64,000 nucleotides of DNA from Clarkia xantiana subsp. parviflora (GCA_036873135.1 JAPTYO010000017.1:992001-1056000), one strand, 5' to 3'; shown: positions 10,085 through 23,102, counted from the stretch's first letter. The notes: generated by a model not told the origin, from the sequence alone. Made by a program: numbers and translations.

Positions 10085-11690
10085 ATGGCTTCTACCCGTT
10101 CGATGGCTGACAAGCAAAAGAAGAGACAAGGACAATCTGGTGGTTCCCGTCACCCTGCTGAAACTCTGAATTCAGGGCTGCCGGAACGCACTGTTGATCG
10201 GAATGATCCTCCCCTGCTGTTTCCCAAACAAGGGGGCATCATGAGGATCGTGAAGATTCTATCTGAAACTCATCGGAGAGCCGGGAAGAGATCCCAAGGA
10301 GGGATCAGGATGCACCTGCAAAGCCGGACTTGGTGAAGGCTGTGATGGATGCCATGCCAGTATTTTTGGAAGCTATGGAGGCTCTCTTGGACCGAAGGGA
10401 GGCTGCCAAGAAGAAGGAGGAGGAGTTACCTCCACCTCCGCCGATGGAGAACCAGGACAAGGGCAAGGAGCCAGCCCAGTCGGAACAGTTCGTGATCGAT
10501 GGGCCTGGACCTGTGCAACATAGGACCATTCCTCTCAATGGCCCTATCACCCCCGATCAAATGGTGAAGATTGTAAACATCTGCATGGGGGATCAGGAGA
10601 AGATGATGTCGGAGCTGAGGGATCGATCCACTCATCCCTTTGTCCCCCGATTGTTGAACACCACTGCCCCGCCGGGACTGGGCATCCCGACAATCAAGGA
10701 GTACGATGGCGAGGGAGATCCAGTTCGGCATGTCCAGAAGCATGTCATGGCCTGTCTAGGCAGAGCCACGAATGATGATATTGTGTGCGTCTTGTTCCCA
10801 GGCACACTTGGCGAGAGGGCCCTGACGTGGTTCTTCAGCCTTCCCCAAGGATGCATCTCTAGCTGGACCCAGATGCATGATCGCTTCATCCAGCAATACC
10901 AGGGCCGTCGGCGTCCCTGGCTGAAGTGGTACAGAGGCCCGACGAATCTCTGCGCATTACTACCAGAGGTACACTGCCAGCGAGGCCGAGATTGATGAGG
11001 AAATAACGGAGGGGGGAGACCATCCGTACCTTCATTCGGAACCTGACTGCACCGTATAGTTCCGACCTGATGCACAGCGTGGCTGAGAAGGTTGTGTGGA
11101 ATATGGAAGCGCTGCAGAAGAGGGTGAAGCAGCAAATCGACGTCCAGGAGTCGAAGATAGCTGCCGGAGACCTCGATCCTCCAAGTCAAACAAGGGGAAG
11201 CAGTCGTTCAAACCTTCGGACGATCGCAGGAGGAAAGATAAACCCGAGTACAGTCGGGGTCGAGGTCGTCCCGATCGGAGGGAAGACAAGCGTTCCTCGA
11301 AGTCGGACAAGCGGGAGGACCACTACACCCCTCTCATTTGCTCCATGGGTGCTGTGCTGGCGGTGATGGACCGACAGGGTATTGCTAGGTATCCCCCGAA
11401 AAAAGATGGAGAGTCCATGGGAGCCCGCACTGATCGTTATTGTCGCTTTCACCGTGCCAACGGTCACGACACTAACCATTGTCGGGAGTTGAAGAAAGAG
11501 ATTGAGAAGCTGATCCAGAAGGGGAAGGTCAAGGAATTTGTGGCTGGACAACGGGGACGATCCTGCTCCCGGTCCCGATCTCGGTCCCGTTCCCGATCCC
11601 GTGGTCGATCCCCGAAGAAGGATAAGCCCGAGTCTTCCAATGCCTACAAGGAGAAGCGGGGAACTATTAATGTGATTCACGGAGGACTTG
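10085..11690 (+). pseudogene. gag: gag of element A (frameshifted)
   Basis: The start MASTRSMA matches B. A frameshift near 10230 breaks the Pro/Gln-rich N-terminal part. The frame 10330-10995 carries the gag core, including EYDGEGDPVRHVQ and ALTWFFSLPQGCISSW, characteristic of the retrotransposon gag family. A second shift occurs near 10915. The downstream frame (11096-11722) holds a zinc-knuckle variant (CRFHRANGHDTNHC) and then a run of Arg-Ser dipeptides at about 11551-11610. The product would be the capsid and nucleocapsid precursor. Not translatable as one protein in this copy. Confidence 0.88.
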
Positions 11691-14600
11691 CTGCAGGAGG
11701 AGATACTATGGCAGCTCGGTAGGTCTATGCTTCTCGGATTCCCATTGCTGTGGTACTGGGCAAGAGGGCCCGAAATTGGACTCCGAAAGAAGAAATGGTG
11801 ATTCCCTTCTCAGCAGAGGACCTAATAGGTGTGGAGACCCCGCACGATGATGCTTTGGTCGTGACCCTGAACGTGGATGGGTACGAGATGAAACGAATCC
11901 TGATTGATGGAGGGAGCTCCTCCGATATTCTGTTCATGGATGCACTGGAGGCCATGGGAAAAACCTAGGACTTGAAGCCCGCGAACTTCCCGATGGTCGG
12001 ATTTTCTGGCTCTACTTCTTACCCGGTGGGGATGATTACGTTACCGGTTGAATTCGGTAGTGGCTGGAAGTCAAAGAAGAGGAACGTGGAATTCATGGTG
12101 GTCAAGTCTGCGGGGACCTATAATGCAATTATCGGGAGGACTACCATCAACCCGCTGGAAGCTGAAGTTCCCGATTGACCACGGAATCAGGGAGGTCCAG
12201 GGCGATCAGATAGCTTCCAGGAGGTGCTATGTCAATGCCACCCGAAGGAGGAATCAGGAGGCTATGAATGTTTTCCAGACTAACGCTGATCCCCGAGAGG
12301 AGTTTGGGCGTCCCGCCCGGATGGAAGGTTTGAAGGAGGTCGAGATTGATGGGCCTCAGAGGAAGGTGATAATCGGGTCCGCTCTGTCGGAGGAGACGGC
12401 CCGAGAACTGATTGATTTGCTGAAGGAGTTCAAGGAGCTGTTTGCCTGGTCCCCGAGCGACATGCCTGGAATCAGCCCCGATGTAATTACTCACGAGCTG
12501 AAAATTGATCCCGCGATCAAACCGATCACACAGAGAAGGCGCCCGATGGGTGCCGACAAGAAGATCGCGATCCAGCAGGAGGTGGGCAGGTTGCTCGATG
12601 CTGGATTTATTAAGGAGCTCCGATTCCAGACCTGGGTTGCCAACCCATTCCTGGTGAAGAAGAGCAATGGCAAGTGGCGGATGTGCGTTGATTTCCGCGA
12701 CCTGAACAAGGCATGCCCGAAGGATTGCTACCCGCTCCCGAGGATCGACCAGCTGGTGGATGCCACATCGGGTCATGAGCTACTGAGCTTTATGGATGCT
12801 TACTCTGGCTACAATCAGATCAAGATGTCCGAGGAGGATGCCCCTTATACCGCCTTTTATGCTGATAGCTTCATCTATCATTATGATGTTATGCCCTTCG
12901 TATTGATCAACGCAGGTGCAACTTATTAGAGGATGGTGAATAAGCTGTTCGGGGATATGTTGGGGAAAACCATGGAGGCCTATGTGGACGACATGCTGGT
13001 GAAGTCCCGACAGGCCGAGGATCATGTTCACAACTTGGCCAAAGCATTCGAGTGGATGAGGCTCCATCAAGTTCGCCTGAACCCGACCAAGTGCGCCTTC
13101 GGAGTGCACTCAGGGAAGTTCCTGGGCTTTATGGTGAGCCAGAGGGGAATCGAGGTGAACCCTGAGAAGCTGAGGGCAATCGAGGAGATGAAGTCCCGGA
13201 CGAATCATCGGGAGGTGCAGGTGCTGAATGGCCGACTGGCCGCGATGAATCATTTCCTGTCCAAGGCAAGCAACCGATCCATGCCATTCTTTGAAGTGCT
13301 GAGGGCCAATAATAAGTTCAAGTGGACTGCCGAGTGCGAGGAGGAGTTCCAGGCACTGAAGCAGCACCTCCGTACCCTCCCGCCGCTGGCGAAGCCCATC
13401 CCAGGCGAGCCACTCTATCTGTATTTGGCTCTTTCTGAATTTGCTGTTAGCTCTGTCTTAGTAAAAGTTGTAGAGGGTAGCCAAGTCCCCGTCTATTATG
13501 TAAGCAAGGCACTCGCCAAGTCTGAAATGAATTATCCCGCCGTTGAGAAGTATCTCTATGCGTTGATTGTTACTGCTCGGAAGCTGAGGCCTTACTTCCA
13601 CGCGCATGAAATTACCGTTTTGACGAATCAGCCCTTGAAACATTTTTTGAACCGACTTGATGCGTCGGGGAGATTTGTGAAATGGGCAGTCGAGCTTAGT
13701 GAGTTCCGCATTCACTTTGCTCCGAGAACAGCTATTAAGGGCCAAGCGTTGGCGGATTTCATAGCAGAGTCTACAGCCCCCGATCTAGAAGCAGCGGGCT
13801 CTGTAGAGGGGGCAACTATGGAGGTCCCAATAACAGAGCAGTCAGAACAGCCCGATGGTGAAAATATTTGGGAGATGTACACTGATGGCTCCTCAAATTC
13901 AGAAGAATCGGGAGCAGGTTTCGTACTGATACCACCAGACGGAGGCGAGCCCCTCCGATATGCCTTGGCCTTGACATTTAGGGCCACCAACAATGAAGCT
14001 GAGTATGAGGCTCTCATCACTGGCCTCAAGATTGCTAAAGGAACGCGAGTTGATCACTTAAAGGTGAAGTGCGATGCTAGCCTGATCGTGAACCAAGTCC
14101 AAAGGCGATACGAAGCAAAGAGCCCGATGATGAAAAAGTATATTCGCGAGGTGCAAACCCAGAAGGAGAGTTTCAAGAGCTTCGATATTGCGGCGATCCC
14201 GAGGGAGGATAATGCGGAAGCAGATGCCTTGAGCAAGTTCGCCTTGGGGGCACCCCTTGATGAAAGCCGGAAGGTTCATTTCTTGGAGAAGGTGATCCTG
14301 TCAACCATCGATCAATCGGAGGTATATGCCATCGACATCGGATCGGAGGAGCCCACATGGATGACCCCGATAGTCGCGTATCTGACTACGGGGGCAATCC
14401 CCGATGATGAAGTAGCAGCCGGCAAGATACACCGAATCGCGCCCAACTATGTGATGGTGGACAATCAGCTGTACAAAAAGGGGTATTTAACTCCTTATCT
14501 GAAATGCGTGGCCGAGCCCGACACAGATCGGATCCTTAGGGAGGTGCACGAAGGACACTTGGCTTGTCATGAAGGTGCCCGATCCATCGTGAGGAAAGTG

Positions 14601-15564
14601 CTGAACCTAGGCTATTACTGGCCCTCGATGAACAAGGAGGCAACGATGCTAGTCCGATCCTGTGACGCTTGCCAGAGGTAAGCCCTGAATATCGTGGCTC
14701 CAGCTGCCGATCTGACGTCCATCAAGAGCGCTTGGCCCTTTGCGCAATGGGGAATCGACTTGGTGGGACCCCATCCAGTTGCAAAAGGTCAGTGTCGATA
14801 TTTAGTTGTGGCTATTGATTATTTTTCGAAATGGATAGAAGCTAAGGCATTGGCCAAGACAACGGGGAACCATATCCTCAAATTCCTTCAGACCCATATC
14901 ATATCCCGATACGGGATCCCCAAGGTGGTGATTAGTGATAATGGCCCTCCACCTGGAGGAACCGAAAATTGAGAATCGGACAGCCTCTGTCCGTCATGCT
15001 CAAACAAATGGACAGGTGGAGTCAGCCAACAAGATCGTGATGGATGGCCTGAAGAAGAGGGTCCATGCCTTGAAAAGCAAATGGCTGGATGAGCTGTAAA
15101 ATGTGCTTTGGGCGGTTAGAACGACACCCAAAGGATCAACGGGGGAGACTCAGTTTGGCCTCGTTTATGGCACAGAGCCAGTTGCTCCCGTCGAAATAGC
15201 TGTGGCATCCCATCGGACGAGGTATTATGAACCTCTGTCGAATGACGAAATGAGGCGTCTTGACTTGGACTTGGTCGAAGAGAAGAGGCGGAGTGCCGAG
15301 GAGGTCCAGGCTCGAATGCGCTTGGCAACGGCCCGATATTATAATCGACGAGTCAAGTCTCGACAGTTCTTTGTCGGGGAACTGGTGTGGCGTCGGAACG
15401 AATTCACCCTTTTGGATCAGATCAACAAGATGTCACCAAAATGGGAAGGACCTTATAAGGTCGTGGGGATGCCAGCTCGAAATGCGTATAAGTTGGAAGA
15501 CCACGATGGCAATGTGTTGAAGCATTCTTTTAGTGGCGAACACTTGAAGAAATGTCATGTTTGA
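11640..15564 (+). pseudogene. pol: pol of element A: protease, RT, two RNase H domains, integrase (broken)
   Basis: After the gag tail comes TINVIHGG, then the protease motif IDGGSSSDIL (about 11901-11930). RT follows, with KWRMCVDFRDLNKACPKD and the catalytic YVDD near 12980, then the first RNase H in which the usual DAS is replaced by LSE (near 13430). The second RNase H has YTDGSSN (near 13880), NNEAEYEAL and a late Asp. Integrase has the zinc domain and GIDLVGP, SDNGPP. Breaks: TAG at 11720-11722, TAG near 11967, a deletion shift near 12140, TAG at 12927-12929 (CAG in a relative), TAA at 14679-14681, a deletion after SDNGPPP near 14955, TAA near 15098. The reading ends at 15564 with SGEHLKKCHV. 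Confidence 0.92.
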
Positions 15565-15565
15565 T

Positions 15566-16185
15566 ATTAAGTCGCCTTCAGTAGTGCAAGCTGTTTATTA
15601 AGTCGCCTTCAGTGGTGCAAGTTATTTGTTAAGTCGCCTTCAGTGGTGCAAGTTATGTGTTAAACCGCCTTCAGTGGTGCAAGTTGTTTATTAAGGTGCC
15701 TTCAGTGGTGCAAGTTGTTCATTAAGTCGCCTTCAGTGGTGCAGGTTGTTTATCGTGTTGAGCCATCAATGAATAAAGAGGTTGCTTCCAATTAAATCGC
15801 CTTAAGTGGTGTAGATAAGTTTCCTTAAGCGGCATAATTAAATCGCCTTAAAATGGCGTAGTTCCGCCTTAAATGGCACGATTAAATCGCCTTAAGTAGT
15901 GTAGATAAGTTGCCTTAAGTGGCACAATTTAATCGCCTTAAGTGGCGTGGATAAGTTGCCTTAAGGGGCACGATTAAATCGCCTTAAGTGGTGTGGAAAA
16001 GTTGCCTTAAGGGGCACGATTAATCACCTTAAGTGGTGTGGAAAAGTTGCCTTAAGGGGCACGATTAAATCGCCTTAAGTGGTGTGGGTAAAATGTCTTA
16101 AGTGACGCGTCAAAATTACTCTTAAGTGATATGATCGAATTGCCTTAGGTGGCGTAGTTAATTCACCTTAAGTGGTGCAAGGGAT
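15566..16185 (+). repeat. Tandem array of element A, two unit types
   Basis: From 15566 to about 15755 there are six or seven units of ~31 bp, core aagtcgccttcagtggtgcaag. From about 15795 the units become dimer-like: taaatcgccttaagtggtgt alternates with aagttgccttaaggggcacga. The shared core gcctt(a/c)agtgg links them to the arrays of B and C. The array lies exactly between the 3' ends of pol and of the antisense gene. Confidence 0.9.
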
Positions 16186-16202
16186 GATCCGATCCTGGAA
16201 GA

Positions 16203-19156
16203 TTAAGCTTGATCCTTGGCAGCGTTGAGGGGAGCAGGGTCCACGAGATCTGTGGCAGAAAGCTCCGTGACCGGAGGATCGGATCCTAGAAGATCGGCCG
16301 CGGGAGGATCAGACTCTGAAGGATTAGCCGCGGGAGGATCGATCATTGGGGGCTCTGTCGTCGGGATGTCTGCACTTGGAGGCTCCACCATGCCTTCAGC
16401 ACCCACAGTCCCCTCGGGGGTGTTGCCCCCGTCACTCTCCTCAGAAAGGCTTAAATACCTCTCCGCGAAGGGGGCGAGAGTCTGAGACTTGGTGAAGTCG
16501 ATGGCACCACCATACTCCAGATGAAGCTCCTCGACAGCATTAAGCAGGGTGTTTTCCACCTTCGCCGTACAGAACTTCACCGCGTCCGCTTGAAAAGCTT
16601 CGGAGCCCCAATAATCCTCCCTACCTTTGGCTTCAGCTTCAGCCAGCTTGGCAGGGAACTCTGCAACCTCCCGCTCCAGCTGTCGGGACTGGTTGGCGAG
16701 GAGGACTTTCTCAGGAGCCTGGGAACATATCCTGGGCATCCTAAAGAGCCTTCTTCTCGAGGACATGCCTGTCCCGATCCTCCGCGCGCCCCTGCTGCTC
16801 TTCCTGGAGCCTTTGGCGCTCCTGCTTCAGCAACCTCTCGAAATCATGGACCTGCCTCAAAAGGTCCCGAGTCTTCTGGTTAAGGAGGGCCTGCTCCTTA
16901 ACCAACTTCCCCTTTGACTACTCGGAGGCAGCCAGATCCTCCTCGAGCTTGGCCAAGACCTCAGGGGCCGCCTGGCTCGCTCCTTCTTCAGGGCCTCCCC
17001 CAGGGCCAGGATGTACCCGAAGCAACGGTGCTGGTCCGCCATTTCCTGTAGAAAAGAAGGGAGGTTAGTACATGAGAGAATCTTAAATTATTTACTAAGT
17101 ATGAAAACAAGAAGATTTACCTCCACATGACGAACGACCATATTGCGAAGGTCCCCGTGGATTTCCTCTGGGGCCAAGGAGAGCGGAAGCTTCGTAGATG
17201 GGGAAACTGAGCCTGCCAGCAGGTGTAGACCGAGTTCCGAGGACACATCATCCCGACGCAGTGGGACCACCCCCAACGACTCGATCGGAGTCCAAGGAGC
17301 CGCCGCCTAGTCGGGAGAGTAAAGTTGGTAGAAGCTTCCGTCCAAGGGGAGAGGGGGAACCTCTCCTTGAGTAAAGTTGGTAGAAGCTTCCCTTGAGTAG
17401 CGGAGGTGCGGGCCTCCGAGCCGCCATAAGAACCCGCCGGCTCCTCGAGAGTCAGGCTCAAGACCGGCGAAGGCTGCTGCGCCGGAGAGGCTGGAAGCAG
17501 CCCTTCGGGAGTCGGCTCCAGCAGGGTCTGCCTCGCCCCCCGACGACGAACCAGGGGCTGGCCTTCCCTTGCCTCCTCAGAAGAATGGGAGACATCCAGA
17601 TCAACCAACCGACGGAATTGGCCGTCCGTCGGGGCGTCTTCGGTCCCCGATCTTGTCGGGGCAGGAAGCGACAGGAGGGGTTCTTCGACCGGGGCGTCGG
17701 AGGGTTGCGTTCCCGCGGAAGCTCCAGCTCCCGATCGACCTGCAGCTGGAGGACGAGAAGCTTCAGAAAGAAAGTCAGGAAGTTGATCGGAATCCTTACA
17801 CCAGATGACGCGACGGGAGAGGTACTGGTCCTTCCCGTGATAATTATAGTAACCCGTTTTGAGAATGCGGGGAGTTTCTCCTTGTAAGATGCGTTTGATC
17901 CCTTCGATCCGGGCTCCCTTATCGGAGGGGATTAACTCATCGGGAATACGCCTCCTGTATAATCGAAATGCTGAGCGAAGTTGTTTACCTTCATCGAGAG
18001 TGTTGGTGTTGAAGATTTTCTCTATCTTCTCCACTTGGGCCCGCTTGATTTGCTCCGAGGTGGGAGGTGCCGATGAGGAGGCGGCCCTCTTTGAAGACTT
18101 TCTCTTCCTCGCGGGGCGTGGGACAGCATCAGTCTCTGCCTGCTTAAGCACGAGATTTGTCAGCAGTGATACTTGCTTAGCTGCAAGGATGAAAACGAAA
18201 GTACAGTTAGAATATTACCCAAGGAACGAGGTTAGAAGGGCCGTCGAAGAGTTGACCCCCGGAGACGATATCAAGGAGTCGGATCCCGGGCAGAACCAGG
18301 TCTCGCTCCCCGATGGAGTTGGCGTCGAGAGGAGTGAAAGAGTCCCCCCAACGATAAAGCTGGATGCAGTGGAGAATCTGGAAATCCTCCTCTGAGTAAG
18401 TGTGGAAAGCGGGGGCAGGGTCCGTTTCGACCTCCCATCGGGGCCACGGAATAGAGCTGTTTCGGATGAAGAAAAAACTCCTCTTCCAGCCACTGTTGTC
18501 GGGCCCCGAATCGGTGATGAGCCCCCGACCCTTGGCGACCTTCCAGGTGTCGCCATTCTAGCTGTACCGAGAGAGCTGCGCCTTGCTTCACTTAGGCATC
18601 CGCGGTTAGAAGGCACAGACCCCGACGTCATTGCACTTTAGCCCATAGAAGGTCCGGAAGAGTCGGAGGCTATACGGCCATTGTTGGCGGAGGCAAAGCA
18701 CGCGAAAGGCATTCCACACTTAGATGGCATGGGGGGAGAAAGTAGTCGGATGTGTTTTGTAATATTTACACATCTTGACCATGTCACCGCAGAAGGGGAA
18801 GCGGATCCTTGCCGATATTTGCCCGGTGGAGACAAATACCTCCCCTTCCTGGGGACGAGTGACTGCAGAGTCACCCGGGACGCGAGGCCAAGGATAAGGG
18901 AAGCGAGGCTCCCCGGTGGAAGTAATGCACCCCTCTCGGAGAGCCGCATCATAGGCAGTGTTTGAAATCTCATTACAAGCATAGTCGAACTTGAAGGGTT
19001 TCCTCCCCCGGAACTGGACTCACCGTCTTGAAAGTAATCATGGCAAGAAAAGGCACAGATGATTTCCACAAAATTTTGGGTAAGTTGATGGAGATGAAAG
19101 GAAAAACTATGCTAACAAGTTTCTTCAGAATCGAAAGAGGAAATCTTACCAGACAT
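16203..19156 (-). pseudogene. Antisense additional ORF (aORF) of element A, multi-exon, damaged
   Basis: The gene runs opposite to gag-pol. The ATG is at 19156-19154 and a seven-base exon (atgtctg) is followed by a gtaag donor at 19149, as in B. The second exon encodes RFPFCG, a THPTTFSPHAI stretch and LFRTFYG; this resembles the plant family called 'putative gypsy type transposon' (inference). The third part has a basic KRKSSKRAASS patch and the conserved GYYNYHGKDQYLSRR. A second donor gtaaat at 17120 pairs with an acceptor at 17046. The last exons give a coiled coil and an acidic Pro-rich tail ending AKDQA. Frameshifts and stops interrupt it. Its role is unknown. Confidence 0.75.
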
Positions 19157-19303
19157 GTCGAATCGAAGAGGAAAGGATGAGCTTGATGGTCGGAGGTCCT
19201 GGCCGCCGGAGTGCTGATCAGAGATTAGAAAGGAGAGCTTGAGCTTTTGAAAACACAGAGAATGAAACGGTAGAGAAGAACTGAATAGTGCCAAGATTTG
19301 GGT

Positions 19304-19310
19304 TTTTATA
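19304..19310 (-). promoter_or_regulatory. TATA box of the antisense gene in A
   Basis: On the minus strand the sequence reads cctataaaaaccc, about 150 bp upstream of the aORF ATG. B has cctataaaccc at the same relative place. This supports a promoter separate from the LTR. Confidence 0.6.
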
Positions 19311-19570
19311 GGAGAGAGGATAGGCAAAGAGACGTTGCGATCTGGACCGTTGAAGATGAAGCGCCTCAACCTAATTCGTCGAAACACTAGGGACAAAACG
19401 GCTATAAAGCGCTTTTTCAGAAAAGTAGGCACGGGCACTCAAGCCGTCACTTCATCACTCATCGCATTTAATAGGTGAGTAATCAAGAAATCTTTTCGGA
19501 TTCGGTGGTTATCCTCGGAATATCGAAATGTCCGAAGTTGGAAGACACGACTAACTATAAGTCCCTCAGG

Positions 19571-19583
19571 TCTTGAGGGCAAA
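19571..19583 (+). other. Polypurine tract of element A
   Basis: tcttgagggcaaa directly abuts the 3' LTR and matches the C tract (ttgggggcaaa) apart from substitutions. Confidence 0.75.
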
Positions 19584-20247
19584 TGATGGGTTTCGATATA
19601 GCCGTCAGGCCCATTAACGGCGACTAAACGGCGAAGTAGGCCTACTGGGCCCCAAAAGAGGCTCAGAAGACCAATACGAGAGGTCCCGACAGGGTCGGTC
19701 CCGACATACGAGCTGAACGCTCACGATGATATGCCTTTAAGTAGGCCCCGATCGCCTTTAAGTAGGCCCCGATGATATGCCTTTGAGTAGGCCCCGATAT
19801 CGAATCCCTGAGAAGCTGGCCCTGTCCCTATGACGAGGGGCCCCAAGCGGAGACCAAAGGAGATAACTCTGGAGTCCCCGACATCCGTCGGGACTTGCCA
19901 CCAGAGAACGAGGCCGAGAAACACGCCCACTATCAACATAGTGGGGGAATGGCCTGAAAAGACAGAACGTGGGCTATTAGTCGAGATATACGGAACGTGG
20001 CTGTTATCTCCACAGGTAACTGAGGTGACCCCTTCCCTATATAAAGGAAGGTGTTACCTCAGGATTATTACGTTCACATACTTGCATACTCATACTTGTT
20101 TGCCAGTCTACACCGATATACTCATTTAAGCATCAGAGAGGGATTCTGGGTCACCGCCCGGTCTATCCCCTTCTTGCAGGATTACTTGGAGCGAAGGAGT
20201 TCGGATTTCCGTCAAGAGCGTACCGGAGTTCCAACCGTGATCCAACA
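19584..20247 (+). repeat. 3' LTR of element A (664 bp)
   Basis: Same ends as the 5' LTR. TATATAAA is at 20038-20045. It is followed at once by the second TSD copy aatca (20248-20252). Confidence 0.95.
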
Positions 20248-20252
20248 AATCA

Positions 20253-21059
20253 CATCAGATGATTTGTGTCCGTATAAAACATTTGATAGCTTTATAACAC
20301 AATATACGAGGCGTACTAGGGACGCACTTTATCAACGAGGTTTAAACCTCCGTATTATCGTATAGGTCCTATTCAGTCCAGTTCTCTCCTTGCCATGCAG
20401 ACCATGTTTGACTTCTTTCGAGCTCAGTATGGTGAGCAGATAAGGTTTCCCTTTCACTGCTGTGGTTACCGAACTTGATCGGGCTCAAGGTTATTGAGTC
20501 CTGTCAACATCAGACAACCATATACATCCTTTCCATGTTGACCTTTCATAGTGAAGGTCTTGAGCAGCTTTTACACCAGCATCCATGGAAAGAGAGAAGA
20601 CCATCACATTCAACCGAAACGTTTAGCTTTTGCATCCTTGCTTCCACCGAGGCGGATGCAAAAGGATACTAAGCTGCAACATTGCCTGGTTGCAACTTGC
20701 AATTGAAGTCTTTTTCAACCCCCTTTTACCAAGGTTGAATGTATCAGCACATATGCGTTCAGATCATCAAAGAACCTACTCCCGTTCTTGGTGAAACAAA
20801 TTATTACATTCGTTTCTCATTGTCAAAATCATACAGACTACCATATTCATCCGTAGTTGTCCTCTCCACTTTTCGGAATAGTAATAGAGAGTTCAACACG
20901 TACTCCTTATATTCATCATGATCCACGCAATCAAAATTGCGAGTAATATCGAATCGCACTAAATCAACTAATTCATACTAAAACATCGATGATTATGCAA
21001 AATCAGGGAGACAATAACATTTTGAGAAAGAATTGTATACACCAGATATCTATTAAGAT
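20253..21059. other. Unassigned DNA right of element A
   Basis: Continuation of the target sequence of A. No protein motif found; open frames are at most about 65 codons. A short imperfect hairpin (gcttttgcatcc ... ggatgcaaaag) lies near 20625-20665. Nothing else recognised. Confidence 0.4.
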
Positions 21060-22260
21060 TGAATCCGAAAAATAACGATTCCTCAGTCATTTAAACCAAC
21101 CGACCACCAGTAAACCAATGGAAGATGGTTGTGTAAGAGTTCACATTACCGTCGTTTTCAATCCAATAGATCAGTCTTTTAAAACGGTTTTATTAATAGC
21201 GAATTACCGGAACATGAATTTTAAAACAAGCATACCCGATCTTGGCTTTCCCAAGGCCCTTTGTATTTTGGAAAATATTCCGATGAATTCACTCATGCAT
21301 ATATAATTCTACTAGCCATGTAATTTATCATACGTAGGTAACATTCTAATGTTCCGTCATGCGTCTAATGTTTACGCGTCATGCGTCTAATGTTCCGAGG
21401 AACTCATGCTTGCATATATAATTCTACTTCTATGTAAATATCAAATGCAACTACATCCTCAACATTCTAGCTTACGTGTCACACATGAAGATTCCACAAC
21501 AATCATACATATTTGGCGACTAGTTTTTGGTTTTAAAATAATTTGAAACATTAGGGTTTGATTAGAAATTCATGCTTATATTCAATTACACAACATTCTA
21601 GATATGAATCCTAGGCATTGCCAACCATCACAGCATGTCTATCCTAGTGCGCATTCCATATATTTAACCAGGGCTCCGCCAACAACATGCAATATCCAGC
21701 TAGCTTGACTATAAGTCAAGACAACATTTATAATCATGCATTAATATATATTGAATAATAAACAATTGCAATTCAGACCTCTAATTAATCGAGTCCCAAA
21801 AACATGTATCTCCGAGATCCATCCCCATAATCGAAACAAGGCATAGAGGTTAGCAACTCTATGAGCATTGTGTAGTCCATTTAGAGGTTCAGAAACATTT
21901 GGATTTTAAAACTTGACCACCCTATTTTATTTAATTGACTTGAATTCGGTTTTGAAGATCATTTCGGTTCAATCAATTTTGGTCTGGTTTGGTCCGGTTC
22001 GGTCCGGTCTGATAAATCTGATTTTGTTCGGTCCGGTTTAAAATCCGGTTCGGTTTTAATTTTAAAATCTGGTTCGGTCCGAACCGGTCCAATAAAATAG
22101 GGTTTTGTTCGGTTCAACACACAAAACCAGTTCGCTTAGATCCATTTAATTGCCATGGTTCGACCTGACCCGATTATGTCAAACCGATTGAGAAAAGCCG
22201 GTTCGATTTAAATCCGTCCCGGTTTGACATATTGGACCGGCCCAATAATTGAAATTTCAA
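21060..22260 (-). repeat. Diverged repeat X, copy 1
   Basis: This stretch is a diverged reverse complement of 42770-43490 (copy 3). Shared landmarks include taaaccaatgg near 21110, gatcttggctttcccaagg near 21238, agcatgtctatcctagtgcgca near 21634 and gagatccatccccataat near 21815. From about 21895 its Thr/Gly-codon-like ggttcggtccggtt region is also an inverted partner of 23640-23905 (copy 2). No coding sequence is recognised; it may be the old 3' region of another retroelement. Confidence 0.6.
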
Positions 22261-23090
22261 AGGTTTGGCCGAAATGTTTACTTGTGACCCAAGTACAATT
22301 TTAATGTCTAAAAAAATATTTGACTTAGCCACCAAGTAACATTAATTATATAAAATAATTTCCAATATTAAATATATATATATATATAAAAATTTCGGCC
22401 AAATTATTAACATATATATATTTATTGCCAAGATTCTATCTATAAGATTTAATCAGCCAACAATTTATATTTATATATATATATTAAAAAATCGGCACAA
22501 TATAATATATATATATTTATTTATTGTCAACATCTTAAATAGGGTAACAAATATACTAACAATATATTTTCTCAATCTTTTAGGAAATTAAATATATCAA
22601 TAATATCTTTAACCCTATTAAATATTTAGATATATTGATAGTTATATATATATTTCTATATATTAATGTGAATCTATCTTAATGTTCCCAATTATAGATA
22701 TATTGTAACCTTAATTGAAAAATTATAATATGGTAAACAACATAATTTAAAATAGTGGCCGAAAATTTACCAGCTTGGTGACCAAGAAATAAAAAAAATT
22801 ACCTTGTAAATTCTTTAAAATTTCGGCACAAACACCATATTAGCAACAAGTGGTAAAATTTAAGATCAAATTTTAATAAGATCTACAATTCAATGTTTGA
22901 TTTTGATAAATATTACACTTTTCTTGAAGATCATGAACACAAAATTAACCAAGAACTTCATGAAAATTTCGAATTTTCCAAAAAACCCAAAAACTCGAAA
23001 AATTTAAAATTTTCTTTTTAAAAATTTCGGTTTTTAAATTTTAAACTTCAAGAACACCAATTCATCAAAATCATGAACTCCTAACACATC
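22261..23090. other. AT-rich stretch next to the copia-type LTR
   Basis: Contains several (ta)n runs, for example near 22370-22390 and 22490-22510, and no coding motif. The part nearest 23090 is probably the 5' untranslated leader of the minus-strand copia-type element whose LTR starts at 23104. Confidence 0.4.
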
Positions 23091-23102
23091 GCTCTAATAC
23101 CA
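23091..23102 (-). other. Primer-binding site of copia-type element H1
   Basis: Reads tggtattagagc on the minus strand, one mismatch from the initiator-methionine tRNA site TGGTATCAGAGC common in plant copia elements. It abuts the LTR at 23104. Confidence 0.7.

Larger units (their letters stand above)
9380..20247 (+). mobile_element. Element A: complete, decayed Tat-type Ty3/gypsy retrotransposon
   Basis: The element is 10,868 bp. Order: LTR, PBS, gag, protease, RT, RNase H, second RNase H, integrase, tandem array, antisense aORF, 3' UTR, PPT, LTR. A perfect 5-bp TSD flanks it. By eye the LTRs differ at roughly 25-30 positions plus a 4-bp indel (about 96% identical). The pol frame is broken in at least eight places, so the copy cannot act on its own. 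The second RNase H between the normal one and integrase is the hallmark of the plant Tat group. Confidence 0.95.
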
